From Allomuricauda sp. M10 (GTDB taxonomy: Bacteria > Bacteroidota > Bacteroidia > Flavobacteriales > Flavobacteriaceae), in the NCBI RefSeq assembly GCF_020782875.1, contig NZ_JAJGBN010000007.1, positions 1 through 64,000 on the forward strand: 64,000 nt of DNA, read 5' to 3'. Each line of letters starts with the position of its first letter. Within the stretch, counting starts at the first letter, position 1. The notes under the pieces were generated by a model. The model searched no databases. It was given only the letters and a program-made list of their open reading frames with translations, and had not been told where the DNA came from. Of the stretch, positions 25,583 through 35,086 are shown piece by piece. The position numbers were made by a program, and so were the translations under genes.

Positions 25583-28192
25583 CTACTGCTTTTTGTCCTT
25601 TAGAACAAGGCTGAAAAAGTACCCAATAACAAAACAGGAGCCAACTCCGATCAAAGAGTACATCAGAAAATTTATTGCGGTATAGCTGCTTACATACCAT
25701 AAGATTAGGGTACTTAAAGCCAAACCTATCATAGCGCCTTTTGTATTGGCCCGCTTGGTGAGCATTCCCAATAGGAACATACCACCCAAACCACCTGTAA
25801 ACAAGCCTAAGAACCTATAAAATTGATCCCAAAGAGATTTGATATTGGAATTTGCCATCCAAAGGGCCAACAAAACCCCGAAAATCCCTGCGAATGCTGT
25901 TGTGATCCTAGCAATTCTTAATAATTTTAAATCAAACACATTAGGGTGATACCTTTTGTACAAGTCATTGCAGAAGGCGGTGGAAACAGAATTTAGGCTA
26001 CTGCTGATACTGGACATGGCCGCGGAAAAAATCCCAGCAATCAATAAGCCAGAAATACCCATTGGAAGCTCCTTTACAATAAACCAAGGAAATATGGAGT
26101 CGTTATTGGCCAAGGCAGGCGAAAGTTTCTCGGGCATTTCAGAATAAAAAATATACAACAAGGTCCCTATTGCAAAAAAAATGAAGGAAGAGGGAAGTAT
26201 AAGAAAGGAACTGGTGAAAAGTGTCTTTTGGGAGTTTTTGATGTTGCTACTTGTCAAAAATCGCTGAACCACGGTTTGGTCGGTCCCTTGGGTGACCATA
26301 GCAGAGGCCAAACCTCCCAAGAAAACGACCCAAAAGGTGGGTTCGGTAAAATTAAGGTCAAAATTCATGATGTTGAACTTCTCCTTTTCAGAGGCATATG
26401 TCAACATTTCACTTATAGAGGAATCCGTATACATCATAATCCAGATGATGGCAACAATGCTTCCGCCCATAAGCACAATTACCTGCATCACATCGGTCCA
26501 TATTACGGCTTCTATACCTCCAAAAGTGGTATAGATGATGCATAATATTCCCATGATTAAAATACACATTTCAACAGAGATACCGGTAACTATGGAGATA
26601 GCCAAAGAGGGCAACAAAAGCACGATTCCTATTCTTCCAAGTTGGAAAAGGATGAAGGAAACACTTCCAAGGGCCCGGGCAAAATAGTTGAACCTTTTCT
26701 CTAAAAATTCATAGGCCGTAGAAATGTTAGAACGGTTAAAAAATGGGATGAACAGATAGGCTATAACGGGAGCAATGGCAACACCTGCCATATTCAACAT
26801 AAAAAAAGACCAATCCGTTGTAAATGATTTAGCCGGGATGGCCATAAAAGTGATGGCACTCAACAAGGTTCCAAAAACACTCAGCCCGGAGGCCCACCAT
26901 GGAATTCTCCCCCCTCCAATGAAATAATCAGCGGTGGATTTTTGCTTGCGTGCAAAGTATACCCCAATGAGCAAAGAAATCAACAGGTATAAAAACAATA
27001 CGGAATAATTGATAAATCCAAAGGCATGGGTTGCCTCGGTATCTTTGAACCTGTACACCTTTGGTGTTCTGACCCCCGGTGAAATTTCACCGGATACCAG
27101 TAAAAAAACATCCTCTTTTTTAATACCAAGGGAGGTAACAGGAAGTTTGATCTTCAAGGAATCATATACAGACCATTTGTGGGTCATCGTGTTATAGGCG
27201 AGTACTTCGTGACTGAAACCAGGGTGGTTTTTGAGAATCTCCTCTTTTTTAAGGGTCAGAGCTTGTGCTGTGCTGTCATTCGCTGCCGATTTGATATCCA
27301 TCGCCAATCTTTCCAATTGTTGGAACAATAGCTCATCCGAGCCCCCGTACACCAAAAGATGCATAGATCCCGATGGCACTGCTGCGGCACCCATGACCAC
27401 TTTTTTGGAACCCTTAATGTGTAAATCCCCTTCATTTTTCCATTGTTGTTTCTGAAGATTATAGGAAAGAAAGGTTGTGTGAAATGTGGATGGTTGGTCC
27501 TTCTTTTGATTTCTTCCGCCGATCACAAAAATACTTTTGGATTTTGCCGTTTCCTGTGCGACCATGGTGTGCAATGCCCGTGGTTCGCCCGGGAAATCCT
27601 GAAGTTTTTCCCAGCGGTCCTTTTTCTGAAGTTGAATCCGATAAAAAGAATTGGTGCTTGATCCATCATTTAACCCACCTGTAACGTAAACAAACCCATC
27701 TGCAAAAATTGCTTGGTTATAGGCCATCGGTTCGGGCAGATCGGGATAAAATGCCAATTCAACTTCTTTTTTGGCTGGGTTGAAGGTCAGTAGGAAAACC
27801 TTATTGCTGGTATGGTTTTCATTGTTTCCCCCAATGCACAATATGCCTTCAGGGGTGGATACCGAGGCTCCGTAGGCCAAGGGTGTGGGCAAAGTTTGTT
27901 TGGCGAGTGTCCATGTGCCATTTTCCAACCAATAGATATGGTCGTACCATTTTTTTTGACCTCCTTCCGATGTGGTGGCATTGGGAAAATTGGCCCCGCC
28001 CGCAGCAATCACAATATCCTGGTGTACACCGCCCATCATACCTGCGTAACCCAAAGAAATGGAATCGTTGCCCCTAGGTGGGATTTCCGACTCAAAATTA
28101 ACTTGTAATGCCGAGGTGTTTTGCGAGAAAAGTAAGGAGCTGCACCAAGATATAATTAAAAGGGACAAAAAAAGTGATTTGTTTATTTTCAT
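25583..28192 (-). CDS. Mutarotase-sodium:solute symporter fusion (sialic acid uptake)
   Basis: Two-part protein of 869 residues. After a signal peptide (1-23) the first about 390 residues form a Kelch-type six-bladed propeller of the cyclically permuted mutarotase (NanM-like) family, with repeats such as VIAAGGANFP, ILCIGGNNE, VYVTGGLND and IFVIGGRN. The C-terminal about 470 residues are a sodium:solute symporter with about 13 membrane helices and the signature GISGLLIAGIFSAAMSSISSSLNSVSTAF. The layout places the mutarotase in the periplasm, tethered to the inner-membrane transporter. It follows the AGE epimerase by 74 bp and probably shares its GntR-type operator. Neu5Ac as substrate is inferred from neighbours. 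Confidence 0.88.
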   Translation of the reverse strand: MKINKSLFLSLLIISWCSSLLFSQNTSALQVNFESEIPPRGNDSISLGYAGMMGGVHQDIVIAAGGANFPNATTSEGGQKKWYDHIYWLENGTWTLAKQTLPTPLAYGASVSTPEGILCIGGNNENHTSNKVFLLTFNPAKKEVELAFYPDLPEPMAYNQAIFADGFVYVTGGLNDGSSTNSFYRIQLQKKDRWEKLQDFPGEPRALHTMVAQETAKSKSIFVIGGRNQKKDQPSTFHTTFLSYNLQKQQWKNEGDLHIKGSKKVVMGAAAVPSGSMHLLVYGGSDELLFQQLERLAMDIKSAANDSTAQALTLKKEEILKNHPGFSHEVLAYNTMTHKWSVYDSLKIKLPVTSLGIKKEDVFLLVSGEISPGVRTPKVYRFKDTEATHAFGFINYSVLFLYLLISLLIGVYFARKQKSTADYFIGGGRIPWWASGLSVFGTLLSAITFMAIPAKSFTTDWSFFMLNMAGVAIAPVIAYLFIPFFNRSNISTAYEFLEKRFNYFARALGSVSFILFQLGRIGIVLLLPSLAISIVTGISVEMCILIMGILCIIYTTFGGIEAVIWTDVMQVIVLMGGSIVAIIWIMMYTDSSISEMLTYASEKEKFNIMNFDLNFTEPTFWVVFLGGLASAMVTQGTDQTVVQRFLTSSNIKNSQKTLFTSSFLILPSSFIFFAIGTLLYIFYSEMPEKLSPALANNDSIFPWFIVKELPMGISGLLIAGIFSAAMSSISSSLNSVSTAFCNDLYKRYHPNVFDLKLLRIARITTAFAGIFGVLLALWMANSNIKSLWDQFYRFLGLFTGGLGGMFLLGMLTKRANTKGAMIGLALSTLILWYVSSYTAINFLMYSLIGVGSCFVIGYFFSLVLKDKKQ

Positions 28193-28266
28193 GGGGGTTT
28201 GTTTGTGCGTTTTTTGCCTTCCAATTCAAGGTGGCTTGAAGTTAGGTTTATTTAAGGTTGCATGGG

Positions 28267-29436
28267 TTATTCATAAGTTTGGGAGTGCTCAATCTGTTCA
28301 AAACTTTTCCAGCATTGGTATAAGGCTCTGGGTACGTGGAAACATCCTTTCCATTTTCCACCTTTTGAGGTGTTCAAAGGTTCCCCTTGCCTGTTAAGAT
28401 AGCCAAACCATTCGCCATTCCCTGGGTCGGGAAAATGTGCCCAAGCATAGTCGTGAACCTTATTGTACCATTTTAGGACCGTTTCATCACGGGTATGCAG
28501 GTAAGCTTTTGTCAAAGCTACAAGAGATTCCAAATGTACCCACCATAATTTTTGGTCCCATTCCAATTGTTGTAGTGGTTTACCTTTTGCATCCATAAAA
28601 TAATAAATACCTCCATACTCTCGATCCCAGCTATATTCTAGTATATTGAGAATAATTTGGGTTGCTTTTTTGATAAGGTCGTGATTATTGGTCCTGGCAC
28701 CTATGTCAATCATGAACCACATGGCTTCAATTCCATGACCTGGATTTAATAACCGTCCGTTGAAGCTGTCCTCAAATTTTCCATTTGGCGTTACAAATTC
28801 ATAAATAATCCCAGTTTCTTTATGTAAAAAATCGCCCATTACCTGGTTTACACTGAAGTTTATGGTTTGTTCAACTTCTTGTGGGTCCAACACATCTTCA
28901 AGTTCCAAAACCAAATTGGATAATATCATGGGTAATGCGAATCCTTTTAGGGGTCTAGTACCGGTTTGTTTTTCGTAAACCCCTTTTGGAGTGTCTCTTT
29001 TTTTAAGTATGTTACGATAAGTTTGGCCAGCAAGAGATTTTATTTCGTCATCGCCCGTAGCCCTGGCATACTGACCAAAGGCCATTGCTGCAAAGCAATC
29101 CGAAAAGATATTATAGGGCTGTATAAGAGGTTGTCCTTCTTTTGTCACGGAAAAATAGAAATTACCTTCCTTATCCATACCATGCTTTCTAATAAAATCA
29201 ATCCCTGATTTTGCAATTTCAAGCCACTTTTCATCGGATTCCACCTCATTATATAGCATAGAAAATGTCCAAGCCTGCCTTCCCTGAAGCCAGATGAATT
29301 TGTCCGTATCGTACACTTCTCCCTTCATATCTAAACAGGAGAAATATCCACCGTTCTGATGATCAAGGGAATGTTGTTGCCAAAACGGTATTACATCATT
29401 CAGCAGAGCGTCCTTGTATATATTTGATTGTTGCAT
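28267..29436 (-). CDS. AGE-family epimerase (N-acylglucosamine 2-epimerase)
   Basis: Cytoplasmic enzyme expected to interconvert N-acetylmannosamine and N-acetylglucosamine after sialic acid cleavage. The (alpha/alpha)6-barrel family is recognised from [56 protein letters not shown] and [11 protein letters not shown], with the conserved His residues in NPGHGIE and WWVHLE. Length 389 is usual. It heads a two-gene minus-strand operon with the mutarotase-symporter fusion. A GntR-type palindrome lies 6-20 bp before its start. Cellobiose 2-epimerases share the fold, but context favours the GlcNAc enzyme. Confidence 0.87.
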   Translation of the reverse strand: MQQSNIYKDALLNDVIPFWQQHSLDHQNGGYFSCLDMKGEVYDTDKFIWLQGRQAWTFSMLYNEVESDEKWLEIAKSGIDFIRKHGMDKEGNFYFSVTKEGQPLIQPYNIFSDCFAAMAFGQYARATGDDEIKSLAGQTYRNILKKRDTPKGVYEKQTGTRPLKGFALPMILSNLVLELEDVLDPQEVEQTINFSVNQVMGDFLHKETGIIYEFVTPNGKFEDSFNGRLLNPGHGIEAMWFMIDIGARTNNHDLIKKATQIILNILEYSWDREYGGIYYFMDAKGKPLQQLEWDQKLWWVHLESLVALTKAYLHTRDETVLKWYNKVHDYAWAHFPDPGNGEWFGYLNRQGEPLNTSKGGKWKGCFHVPRALYQCWKSFEQIEHSQTYE

Positions 29437-29441
29437 TCAAT

Positions 29442-29456
29442 ATATGTTATACATAA
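29442..29456. promoter_or_regulatory. GntR-type operator upstream of the AGE epimerase gene
   Basis: ATATGT-TAT-ACATAA matches the palindrome before susC2 with one arm mismatch. It begins 6 bp upstream of the epimerase start, so a bound protein should block transcription or translation start. Confidence 0.75.
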
Positions 29457-29525
29457 TACGAATATATAATTTTTTTAGTATATTGGAATGTTTTTTAAAC
29501 GGAACATGATCGATTTTTGAAAAAA

Positions 29526-29557
29526 GTATAACATAACTGATAACATTAGTACATTTG
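29526..29557 (+). promoter_or_regulatory. gntR promoter box with a half operator
   Basis: TACATTTG (29550-29557) is a perfect TAnnTTTG -7 box, about 45 bp before the gntR start. Just upstream, GTATAACATAA (29526-29536) carries one intact operator arm (TTATGT on the other strand), which may allow weak autoregulation. No -33 TTG lies at the usual distance. Confidence 0.45.
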
Positions 29558-29602
29558 TTGCCGATCCATTGACGATGAGCGGTAAACGAGACTTAATTAT
29601 TT

Positions 29603-30316
29603 ATGAAAAAACTCACGAACATACAGCCCATAGAAACATCCTCATTAGTAGATAAGGTAGAGGCTCGCTTGTTGGAATATATAAAGGAAAATAAGCTGCA
29701 AGCCGGGGACTCTATTCCAAAAGAACTGGATTTTGCCCAATCTTTGGGGGTAAGTAGAACAGTGGTTAGGGAGGCCATATTGAGGCTGCGCACCTTTGGT
29801 CTTATAGAATCAAAAAAACATAGGGGCATGATCTTGACCAATCCGGATATTATGGACAGTATCCAAAGGATGATGGATCCTACGCTGTTGGCTTCGGATA
29901 CCCTTAAGAATTTGTTCGAGCTACGGCTTATCATGGAAATGGGAATGGCCGACTTCCTTTTTGAGTATAAAACCGAAAAGGATATGATGGAATTAGAGGA
30001 AATTGTGGTGGCGGAGGAAGAAACCTCTTTTGAAAAAACGGTATTCTCCATGGAAAAGGAAATTGCATTTCATGGGAAGCTATATGAAATGTCCAAAAAT
30101 GAAACCTTGAGAAGGTTCCAAAATCTTCTTCTGCCCGTATTTGAATATGTGTATTCCAATCGCACATTGACCATAGGTTATGAATACTCCAGCGGACAAT
30201 TTGTAACCCACAGAATGTTGATGGACAACTTGAAGGTGGGTACCCCTGAGACGTTTAGGACAGCTATGAGAAGGCACTTGGAACCCCATTTTGATCAAAT
30301 TTTCAAGAAAATTTAA
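29603..30316 (+). CDS. GntR-family regulator, FadR/FCD type (NanR-like)
   Basis: Transcription factor, 237 residues. The winged HTH spans about 20-80, with AGDSIPKELDFAQSLGVSRTVVREAILRLRTFGLIESKKHRGM; the FCD ligand-binding helical domain spans about 95-230, with LFELRLIMEMGMADFL and FHGKLYEMSKN. The FadR subfamily includes the sialic acid regulator NanR. It is divergent from the AGE epimerase gene and stands in the middle of the sialic acid locus, where the motif TATGT-N3-ACATA recurs before four transcription units. That it binds this motif is inference; the type of palindrome suits FadR-like GntR proteins. Confidence 0.88.
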   Translation: MKKLTNIQPIETSSLVDKVEARLLEYIKENKLQAGDSIPKELDFAQSLGVSRTVVREAILRLRTFGLIESKKHRGMILTNPDIMDSIQRMMDPTLLASDTLKNLFELRLIMEMGMADFLFEYKTEKDMMELEEIVVAEEETSFEKTVFSMEKEIAFHGKLYEMSKNETLRRFQNLLLPVFEYVYSNRTLTIGYEYSSGQFVTHRMLMDNLKVGTPETFRTAMRRHLEPHFDQIFKKI

Positions 30317-30324
30317 TAGGGGAC

Positions 30325-31050
30325 TCAAACGGATCTGACCAACCACTGGATGATTTGTTGAAAAATGGTTGCGGCAGTTTCCTTGTTGTAGTTTCGTGGG
30401 TCATCCCCCAATATGCCAAAAAGCACATTGTCACGGTCGCGTCTGTGGTCTCCCTTGCTATTGCCGTCTATATCATTTGCGGGAAACAGGTCTTTGGAAG
30501 GCAAGTTTTCCAATTTGACCAGGTTGGGATGCAGTTCTCCCAAAACGGAGGTCTCAAAAATGGCGCCATGGTCGGCTTCTATACCTACCTTGGGACAATC
30601 GGCAATAGAAAATAGGTGCAACTCCAAGGATTTGCCGATAGTTGTCCATTCCTGTTTTAGCTCGTCCAATGCCTGTAGTTGTTTTAAGGCAAAGTGCCCT
30701 GTAAAAATAACGACCTTTTGAACCCCACTTGCTTCCAAGCGGGTCAAGGTAGTTTTCAATATTTTTATGAAAACGGCCTCTTCTTCAATCAGTATGGTAT
30801 ACGGATGATGCCATATACTGGCAGACATGCCGTAATAGAGCGGTGGCATCACAAGTCCACCAATTTCATGGGCCACCCTAAGGCATATCCCATGGGATGT
30901 TAGGCCATCCAAACCTATGGGCAAATGCAGTCCGTGCCATTCAATGGCCCCTAGTGGAATAAATACCAATGACCGCTGTTCGAGGGACTTTTCGATTTCA
31001 AGTGGGTTTAACCGTTCTATTTGTAGCTGCTCCAACTCTTCAGCTTTCAT
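30325..31050 (-). CDS. Creatininase-family amidohydrolase, copy 1
   Basis: Metal-dependent amidohydrolase fold of 241 residues. The first metal motif is seen as GAIEWHGLHLPIGLDG (about 34-49: Glu, His and Asp ligands), and EADHGAIFETS supplies the other ligands. The usual NGHGGN is replaced by FTGHFALKQ, so it is a divergent member. It is the last gene of a PhyH-AKR-creatininase minus-strand operon; the gap to the AKR gene is 3 bp. A second, more canonical paralogue lies at 35087-35857. The true substrate is unknown; a lactam or amide of a modified sugar acid is a guess. Confidence 0.75.
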   Translation of the reverse strand: MKAEELEQLQIERLNPLEIEKSLEQRSLVFIPLGAIEWHGLHLPIGLDGLTSHGICLRVAHEIGGLVMPPLYYGMSASIWHHPYTILIEEEAVFIKILKTTLTRLEASGVQKVVIFTGHFALKQLQALDELKQEWTTIGKSLELHLFSIADCPKVGIEADHGAIFETSVLGELHPNLVKLENLPSKDLFPANDIDGNSKGDHRRDRDNVLFGILGDDPRNYNKETAATIFQQIIQWLVRSV

Positions 31051-31053
31051 GTC

Positions 31054-32031
31054 TTAACTATAAAATTCGTGTTTCCATCGATGTGGCTTCAACATTTCCA
31101 CAAGTTCGGGGTTGAACCGTTTTCCATCCGAAATGGCTGCATTCAAATCCACTTCCTGTTTGTTTCGCATTCCCGGAATTACCACCGAAACTTCTTTGGG
31201 GTATAAAGAATATCGCAAGGCTGCCTCGGCCAAAGTGGGATAATGCGGGTCGCATAACTTTTTTATAGCGGCCACCCTGCGTAACGTTTCCTTGAACCTA
31301 TCGCCTCTGTACATTAAGCGACGCTTGTCATTTTTTGCCCACCCCTCAAAAGTGTTTTCGGTCCAAGTACCTGTCAAAGCGCCTGAATCTAATGGCACCC
31401 TGGCTATAATGGCCGTTCCTGATTTATGGCTTTCAGGGAAAAGGGCATCGAAAGGCTCCTGTTCAAACATATTGAAAAGGACCTGTATGCTGTCCACCCA
31501 ACCAGTTTTTGCCAGTTCCATGCCCTGTTCGGGCCTGATATCTGCCAACGACACGCCAATTTTATCAATCTTGCCTTCGTTTTTAAGGGTGGTAAGCGTT
31601 TGTAGCCATTCCAGATTGGTGATTCCATCTTCCAACCATAAGTGCAATTGTATCAAATCCAAACGTTCTGTCCCCAGTCTTTTTAAACTTCCCTCCACAA
31701 TTTCCCGAATATGCCATCTTGGATAGCAATCAGCTATGGAAGGAGTGGCATGTTGATTTTTGATTTTATCCAGCAAAGGGGTTACCTTGGTGGCCACATA
31801 TATTTTTCCGGAATTCCATTGGTCCAGTGCTTTTCCAATGACGCTTTCACTATGACCGTTTCCGTAGGCATAGGCTGTGTCCACAAAATTCACCCCTTTT
31901 TCAAAGGCATACAATAAGGTTTCTATGGAATTTTTGTCATCTACCTTTCCCCAAGTACCACCCAATTGCCAGCCACCAAAGCCTATTTCACTTACCTTCC
32001 AATCCGATTTTCCAAATTTTCTATACTCCAT
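31054..32031 (-). CDS. Aldo/keto reductase
   Basis: NADPH-dependent reductase barrel, 325 residues. EIGFGGWQLGGTWG is the usual N-terminal segment; the catalytic tetrad is visible as Asp and Tyr in FVDTAYAYGNG, Lys in YVATKV and His in LIQLHLW. It lies between the PhyH-like dioxygenase gene (29 bp gap) and creatininase copy 1 (3 bp gap), so the three are one unit. Its place inside a sialic acid locus suggests a sugar or sugar-acid substrate, but no step of the known pathway needs it. Confidence 0.85.
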   Translation of the reverse strand: MEYRKFGKSDWKVSEIGFGGWQLGGTWGKVDDKNSIETLLYAFEKGVNFVDTAYAYGNGHSESVIGKALDQWNSGKIYVATKVTPLLDKIKNQHATPSIADCYPRWHIREIVEGSLKRLGTERLDLIQLHLWLEDGITNLEWLQTLTTLKNEGKIDKIGVSLADIRPEQGMELAKTGWVDSIQVLFNMFEQEPFDALFPESHKSGTAIIARVPLDSGALTGTWTENTFEGWAKNDKRRLMYRGDRFKETLRRVAAIKKLCDPHYPTLAEAALRYSLYPKEVSVVIPGMRNKQEVDLNAAISDGKRFNPELVEMLKPHRWKHEFYS

Positions 32032-32060
32032 TAGATCAATGTGCTAAGAATAATTCGGGG

Positions 32061-32843
32061 TTATATCTTTTTGTCCTCGGCCAGTTCTTTGGCCAAATTC
32101 TGGGCATAGGCTTCATGGGCCGCTTTATCCTCTTTTGCCTTTTCGGCGTAGTAAATGAACCCTAGGGCCTTTCTGGTGCGTTCACTGGTATTGCCATCCG
32201 CTCTATGGATGGTCAACGAATGGTGTACCAGTAAATCGCCAGGTTGAGTTGGAAAAAACACCTCATTGGCAACGTCATTGGGACACCCAAAATCCATTAT
32301 GCCCTGTGAAAATCCCAAAGTCCCCGTTCTGCCATGACTACGGATGCCGTACCTATGGGAACCTTTTACATACCTGACGCAGCCGTTTTCTTCATCTACG
32401 GGTTCCAAAGGCATCCACATGGTAACGGCCTCATTTGGTGTGAGCATAAAATAATACCCGTCTTGATGGGGCGGGGTAGGTTTCCCAATTTTGGAAGGTT
32501 TGTTGAAATATTGCATGTTCTTTCCCTCCACATTGTCATCCAAAACAATGGACGCCAATTTTTCGAAGCGACTGCCGAACATCATATCAAAGAAGAAGGG
32601 GTCATATGCAAAAAGTTTCTGTAACTGTTTAAGGGTGTCTTTATTATCAATATCCTCATAGTACACTTCCTTGGCCGGCATATCACTGACCCTTGTTTTG
32701 ATGAATTCCTGGATTTTGGTGTTTACCAGTTCAATTTCATCTTGCTGAAGGAAATTGCGGAATAGGATATAGCCGTCCCTTAAAAAATCTTGCCTTAGTT
32801 TGTTGCAAAAGGTCTTATCGTTTAAAATATCGGTGGGTTTCAT
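32061..32843 (-). CDS. Phytanoyl-CoA dioxygenase (PhyH) family oxygenase
   Basis: Fe(II)/2-oxoglutarate-dependent oxygenase of 260 residues. The iron triad is readable as His and Asp in PPHQDGYYF and the distal His in the HHSLTIHRAD segment, with the 2-oxoglutarate-binding Arg in SERTRKALG. Members hydroxylate or demethylate small molecules. It is the first gene of the PhyH-AKR-creatininase unit and is divergent from an AraC gene 135 bp away, its likely regulator. An oxygenase acting on a methylated, acylated or otherwise modified sugar is possible; nothing in the sequence gives the substrate. Confidence 0.87.
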   Translation of the reverse strand: MKPTDILNDKTFCNKLRQDFLRDGYILFRNFLQQDEIELVNTKIQEFIKTRVSDMPAKEVYYEDIDNKDTLKQLQKLFAYDPFFFDMMFGSRFEKLASIVLDDNVEGKNMQYFNKPSKIGKPTPPHQDGYYFMLTPNEAVTMWMPLEPVDEENGCVRYVKGSHRYGIRSHGRTGTLGFSQGIMDFGCPNDVANEVFFPTQPGDLLVHHSLTIHRADGNTSERTRKALGFIYYAEKAKEDKAAHEAYAQNLAKELAEDKKI

Positions 32844-32928
32844 TTGGTTTGATTAAGATTGTGTATACAAAATTGAGCAGATTGGAACCTCTGTACTACA
32901 TCAATATGACGGAATAATGCCACTATAT

Positions 32929-32936
32929 TAACTTTG
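32929..32936 (+). promoter_or_regulatory. -7 box of the AraC gene
   Basis: TAACTTTG is a perfect TAnnTTTG element about 43 bp before the AraC start. No clear -33 TTG lies at the usual distance. Confidence 0.45.
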
Positions 32937-32978
32937 TGTGGGCAAACAATGGTTAATTAGTGTTATTTTTATGGTACT

Positions 32979-33830
32979 ATGAAGCCTCTGTACCAAAAGA
33001 TAGACATAGAGAAAGAACGGCTGTTTGTGGTAAAAAACTACAAGGTTCCGCGTTTTGATGGTCTGTTCCATTTTCACCCGGAATTTGAACTTACCTATAT
33101 CCATCAGGGCAGTGGACAGAGTTTAATAGGTGACCGCATGGTGACATTCAAAAGCGGAGATCTGTTCTTTTTGGGGCCCAATCTGCCCCATTCCTGGGAA
33201 AGCTCACATCAATTTAACCAACCTTCCCAATCCTTGGTGATCCAATTGAACAGCAGCCTGTGGAAAGGTGCTTGGTTGCAAGGGGAGGAGCTTGATGAAA
33301 TGAACCGACTTTTTAAAAGATCCCTACGTGGCCTGAAATTTACAGGAGACGACAATGCCATCATAGCAGAGAAGATGTTTCAGATTTCCAAGGGGATGAA
33401 ACCGATGAAAAGTGTGGTGGAAATACTATCCATTTTTGAAATATTAGGTAGAAGCCCATCCCATGAATATATTACGAGTCCAGCTTATTTACCCAACTAC
33501 AGGGAGCATGATTATTTGAAAATCAACCGTATATATAGTTTTGTGCATTCCAATTTTAATAGGGAGATTTCCTTGACTGAGGTGGCCAGCCTTGTGCATA
33601 TGACAAACCAAGGATTTTGCAGGTATTTCAAAAAAATGACCAGAAGAACATTCTTTGTGTATTTGAACGAGTACCGAACGGGGTATGCTTGCAAACTTTT
33701 GGGAGAAGGTCAGTTGAATATTACAGAAGTGAGTTTCCGGAGCGGTTTTCAGAGTATTTCCAACTTCAACAAACAATTCAAATCGGTGGTGGGCTGCAGT
33801 CCCAGCGAATATGTGAAACGGTTGGCATGA
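32979..33830 (+). CDS. AraC-family transcriptional regulator with cupin sensor
   Basis: A 283-residue regulator. The N-terminal cupin (about 25-110) contains FHFHPEFELTYIHQGSGQSLIGD and the C-terminal double HTH (about 185-282) contains SLTEVASLVHMTNQGFCRYFKK and ITEVSFRSGFQSISNFNKQFKSVVGCSPSEY, matching the AraC signature. It is divergent from the PhyH-AKR-creatininase unit, so local control of that unit is likely. The cupin suggests a sugar-like or small organic ligand. Confidence 0.9.
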   Translation: MKPLYQKIDIEKERLFVVKNYKVPRFDGLFHFHPEFELTYIHQGSGQSLIGDRMVTFKSGDLFFLGPNLPHSWESSHQFNQPSQSLVIQLNSSLWKGAWLQGEELDEMNRLFKRSLRGLKFTGDDNAIIAEKMFQISKGMKPMKSVVEILSIFEILGRSPSHEYITSPAYLPNYREHDYLKINRIYSFVHSNFNREISLTEVASLVHMTNQGFCRYFKKMTRRTFFVYLNEYRTGYACKLLGEGQLNITEVSFRSGFQSISNFNKQFKSVVGCSPSEYVKRLA

Positions 33831-33912
33831 CCTATAAAAGAAAACTGGACTTCAGAGGGTTGGAAACCACCGTAAGTCCAGCTTAACTTTGTAGTAAAAT
33901 CCTATCTAGGCC

Positions 33913-35055
33913 TTAGGACTTTCTTTTTCGCTTTTTGGAGGGTTTTTTCCATTTGTCCTTTCCATCGGTCAACCACTTCAATGAAAAACTTACAAAAGCA
34001 TTTTCCGTGTAATCATCCTTTTCAAAAAACAATCCGATATCCCCATTCTCTAAAACGGTCATGGAGGAATAGGCAGAACCACCGGTATAGATAGTTTTGC
34101 TCTCGGACCAGGTTTTACCTTCATCATAGCTGATGTGAACCGTCATGTTCATCCTTTTGTCGGCCGATTTTGCATTGGAAAAGAGTAGCCTGTTCTTCTT
34201 AAAACCATCTTCAGTGGAGGTGTATCGTATAATACTGGCATTACAGGCTGGGTCAATCAGCTCGGGCGCAGGGGAGGTATCCCAGGTTTTCCCTTCATCA
34301 TTGGAAACGTGCACGTAGCGCATTCCAGCTTTGTTGACCCTTACATTGATCATCCAACGGCCATCGGCCAGTTCCACTACCTTTGATTCGTCCCCTGGAA
34401 CAATGGGGGTATCGATAAGGCTCCAAGTTTTGCCATGGTCATCACTTTCAATAAGGTGCATCCCATTTTCTAAATTTACCATGGTGTGTAAAAGCTTCCC
34501 GGACTTGGTTTGGATGCCCCGGCCTGAAGTAATGAACTTAAAGTCTGTACGCCACTCGGGTTTGGCCACTTGGTCGGTGATATCGATGGGTTTGCTCCAA
34601 GTTTTACCATGGTCTGAACTTTTTACCATATGCAGGTAAATGACGTTTTTCTCTTTGTCCAAATCCATGTAATTGTAGAACAAAAAGATTTCCTTGGTTT
34701 CCCTATCCACGATCATGGAAGGGTCTGATCCTGATTGACCCAAAGGGAAGTCGACCACGGTTTCTATTGGGGACCATGTTTTTCCGTTATTGCTGCTCCT
34801 CCTTACCACAATATTGATATTGGGATTGTATTTGACATCGTGACAGGTGGGCACCCGTTCATCAATAGCCGCAATAATGTCTCCATTGGGAGCCATTACA
34901 ATGGAAGGTATTCTATAACAGGCCACCCCTTCTTTCATGGAGGAATTGAACAGATTCTGGTATTCTTTCACCCCTTCGGCAATCTCATGCGTTTCTTTTT
35001 GGGCCATTGCAAACAGCCCCGAAATTAAAAACAGTCCTATGATGGTCTTTTTCAT
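33913..35055 (-). CDS. Exo-alpha-sialidase (GH33, BNR repeats)
   Basis: Exported sialidase that would release terminal sialic acid. The start is set at MKKTIIGLFLISGLFAMAQ, a clean signal peptide; the frame is open 13 codons upstream but that part overlaps the preceding gene. YRIPS near residue 50 gives the first catalytic Arg of the YRIP/FRIP motif, and five Asp boxes of the form S-x-D/N-x-G-K-T-W are visible. Length about 380 suits single-domain GH33. A basic Lys/Arg tail ends the protein. It follows creatininase copy 2 and nanA on the minus strand, so one nanA-led operon is likely. Confidence 0.9.
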   Translation of the reverse strand: MKKTIIGLFLISGLFAMAQKETHEIAEGVKEYQNLFNSSMKEGVACYRIPSIVMAPNGDIIAAIDERVPTCHDVKYNPNINIVVRRSSNNGKTWSPIETVVDFPLGQSGSDPSMIVDRETKEIFLFYNYMDLDKEKNVIYLHMVKSSDHGKTWSKPIDITDQVAKPEWRTDFKFITSGRGIQTKSGKLLHTMVNLENGMHLIESDDHGKTWSLIDTPIVPGDESKVVELADGRWMINVRVNKAGMRYVHVSNDEGKTWDTSPAPELIDPACNASIIRYTSTEDGFKKNRLLFSNAKSADKRMNMTVHISYDEGKTWSESKTIYTGGSAYSSMTVLENGDIGLFFEKDDYTENAFVSFSLKWLTDGKDKWKKPSKKRKRKS

Positions 35056-35086
35056 CTGTAATTGGTTTACGTATTTATTAGGTGTA

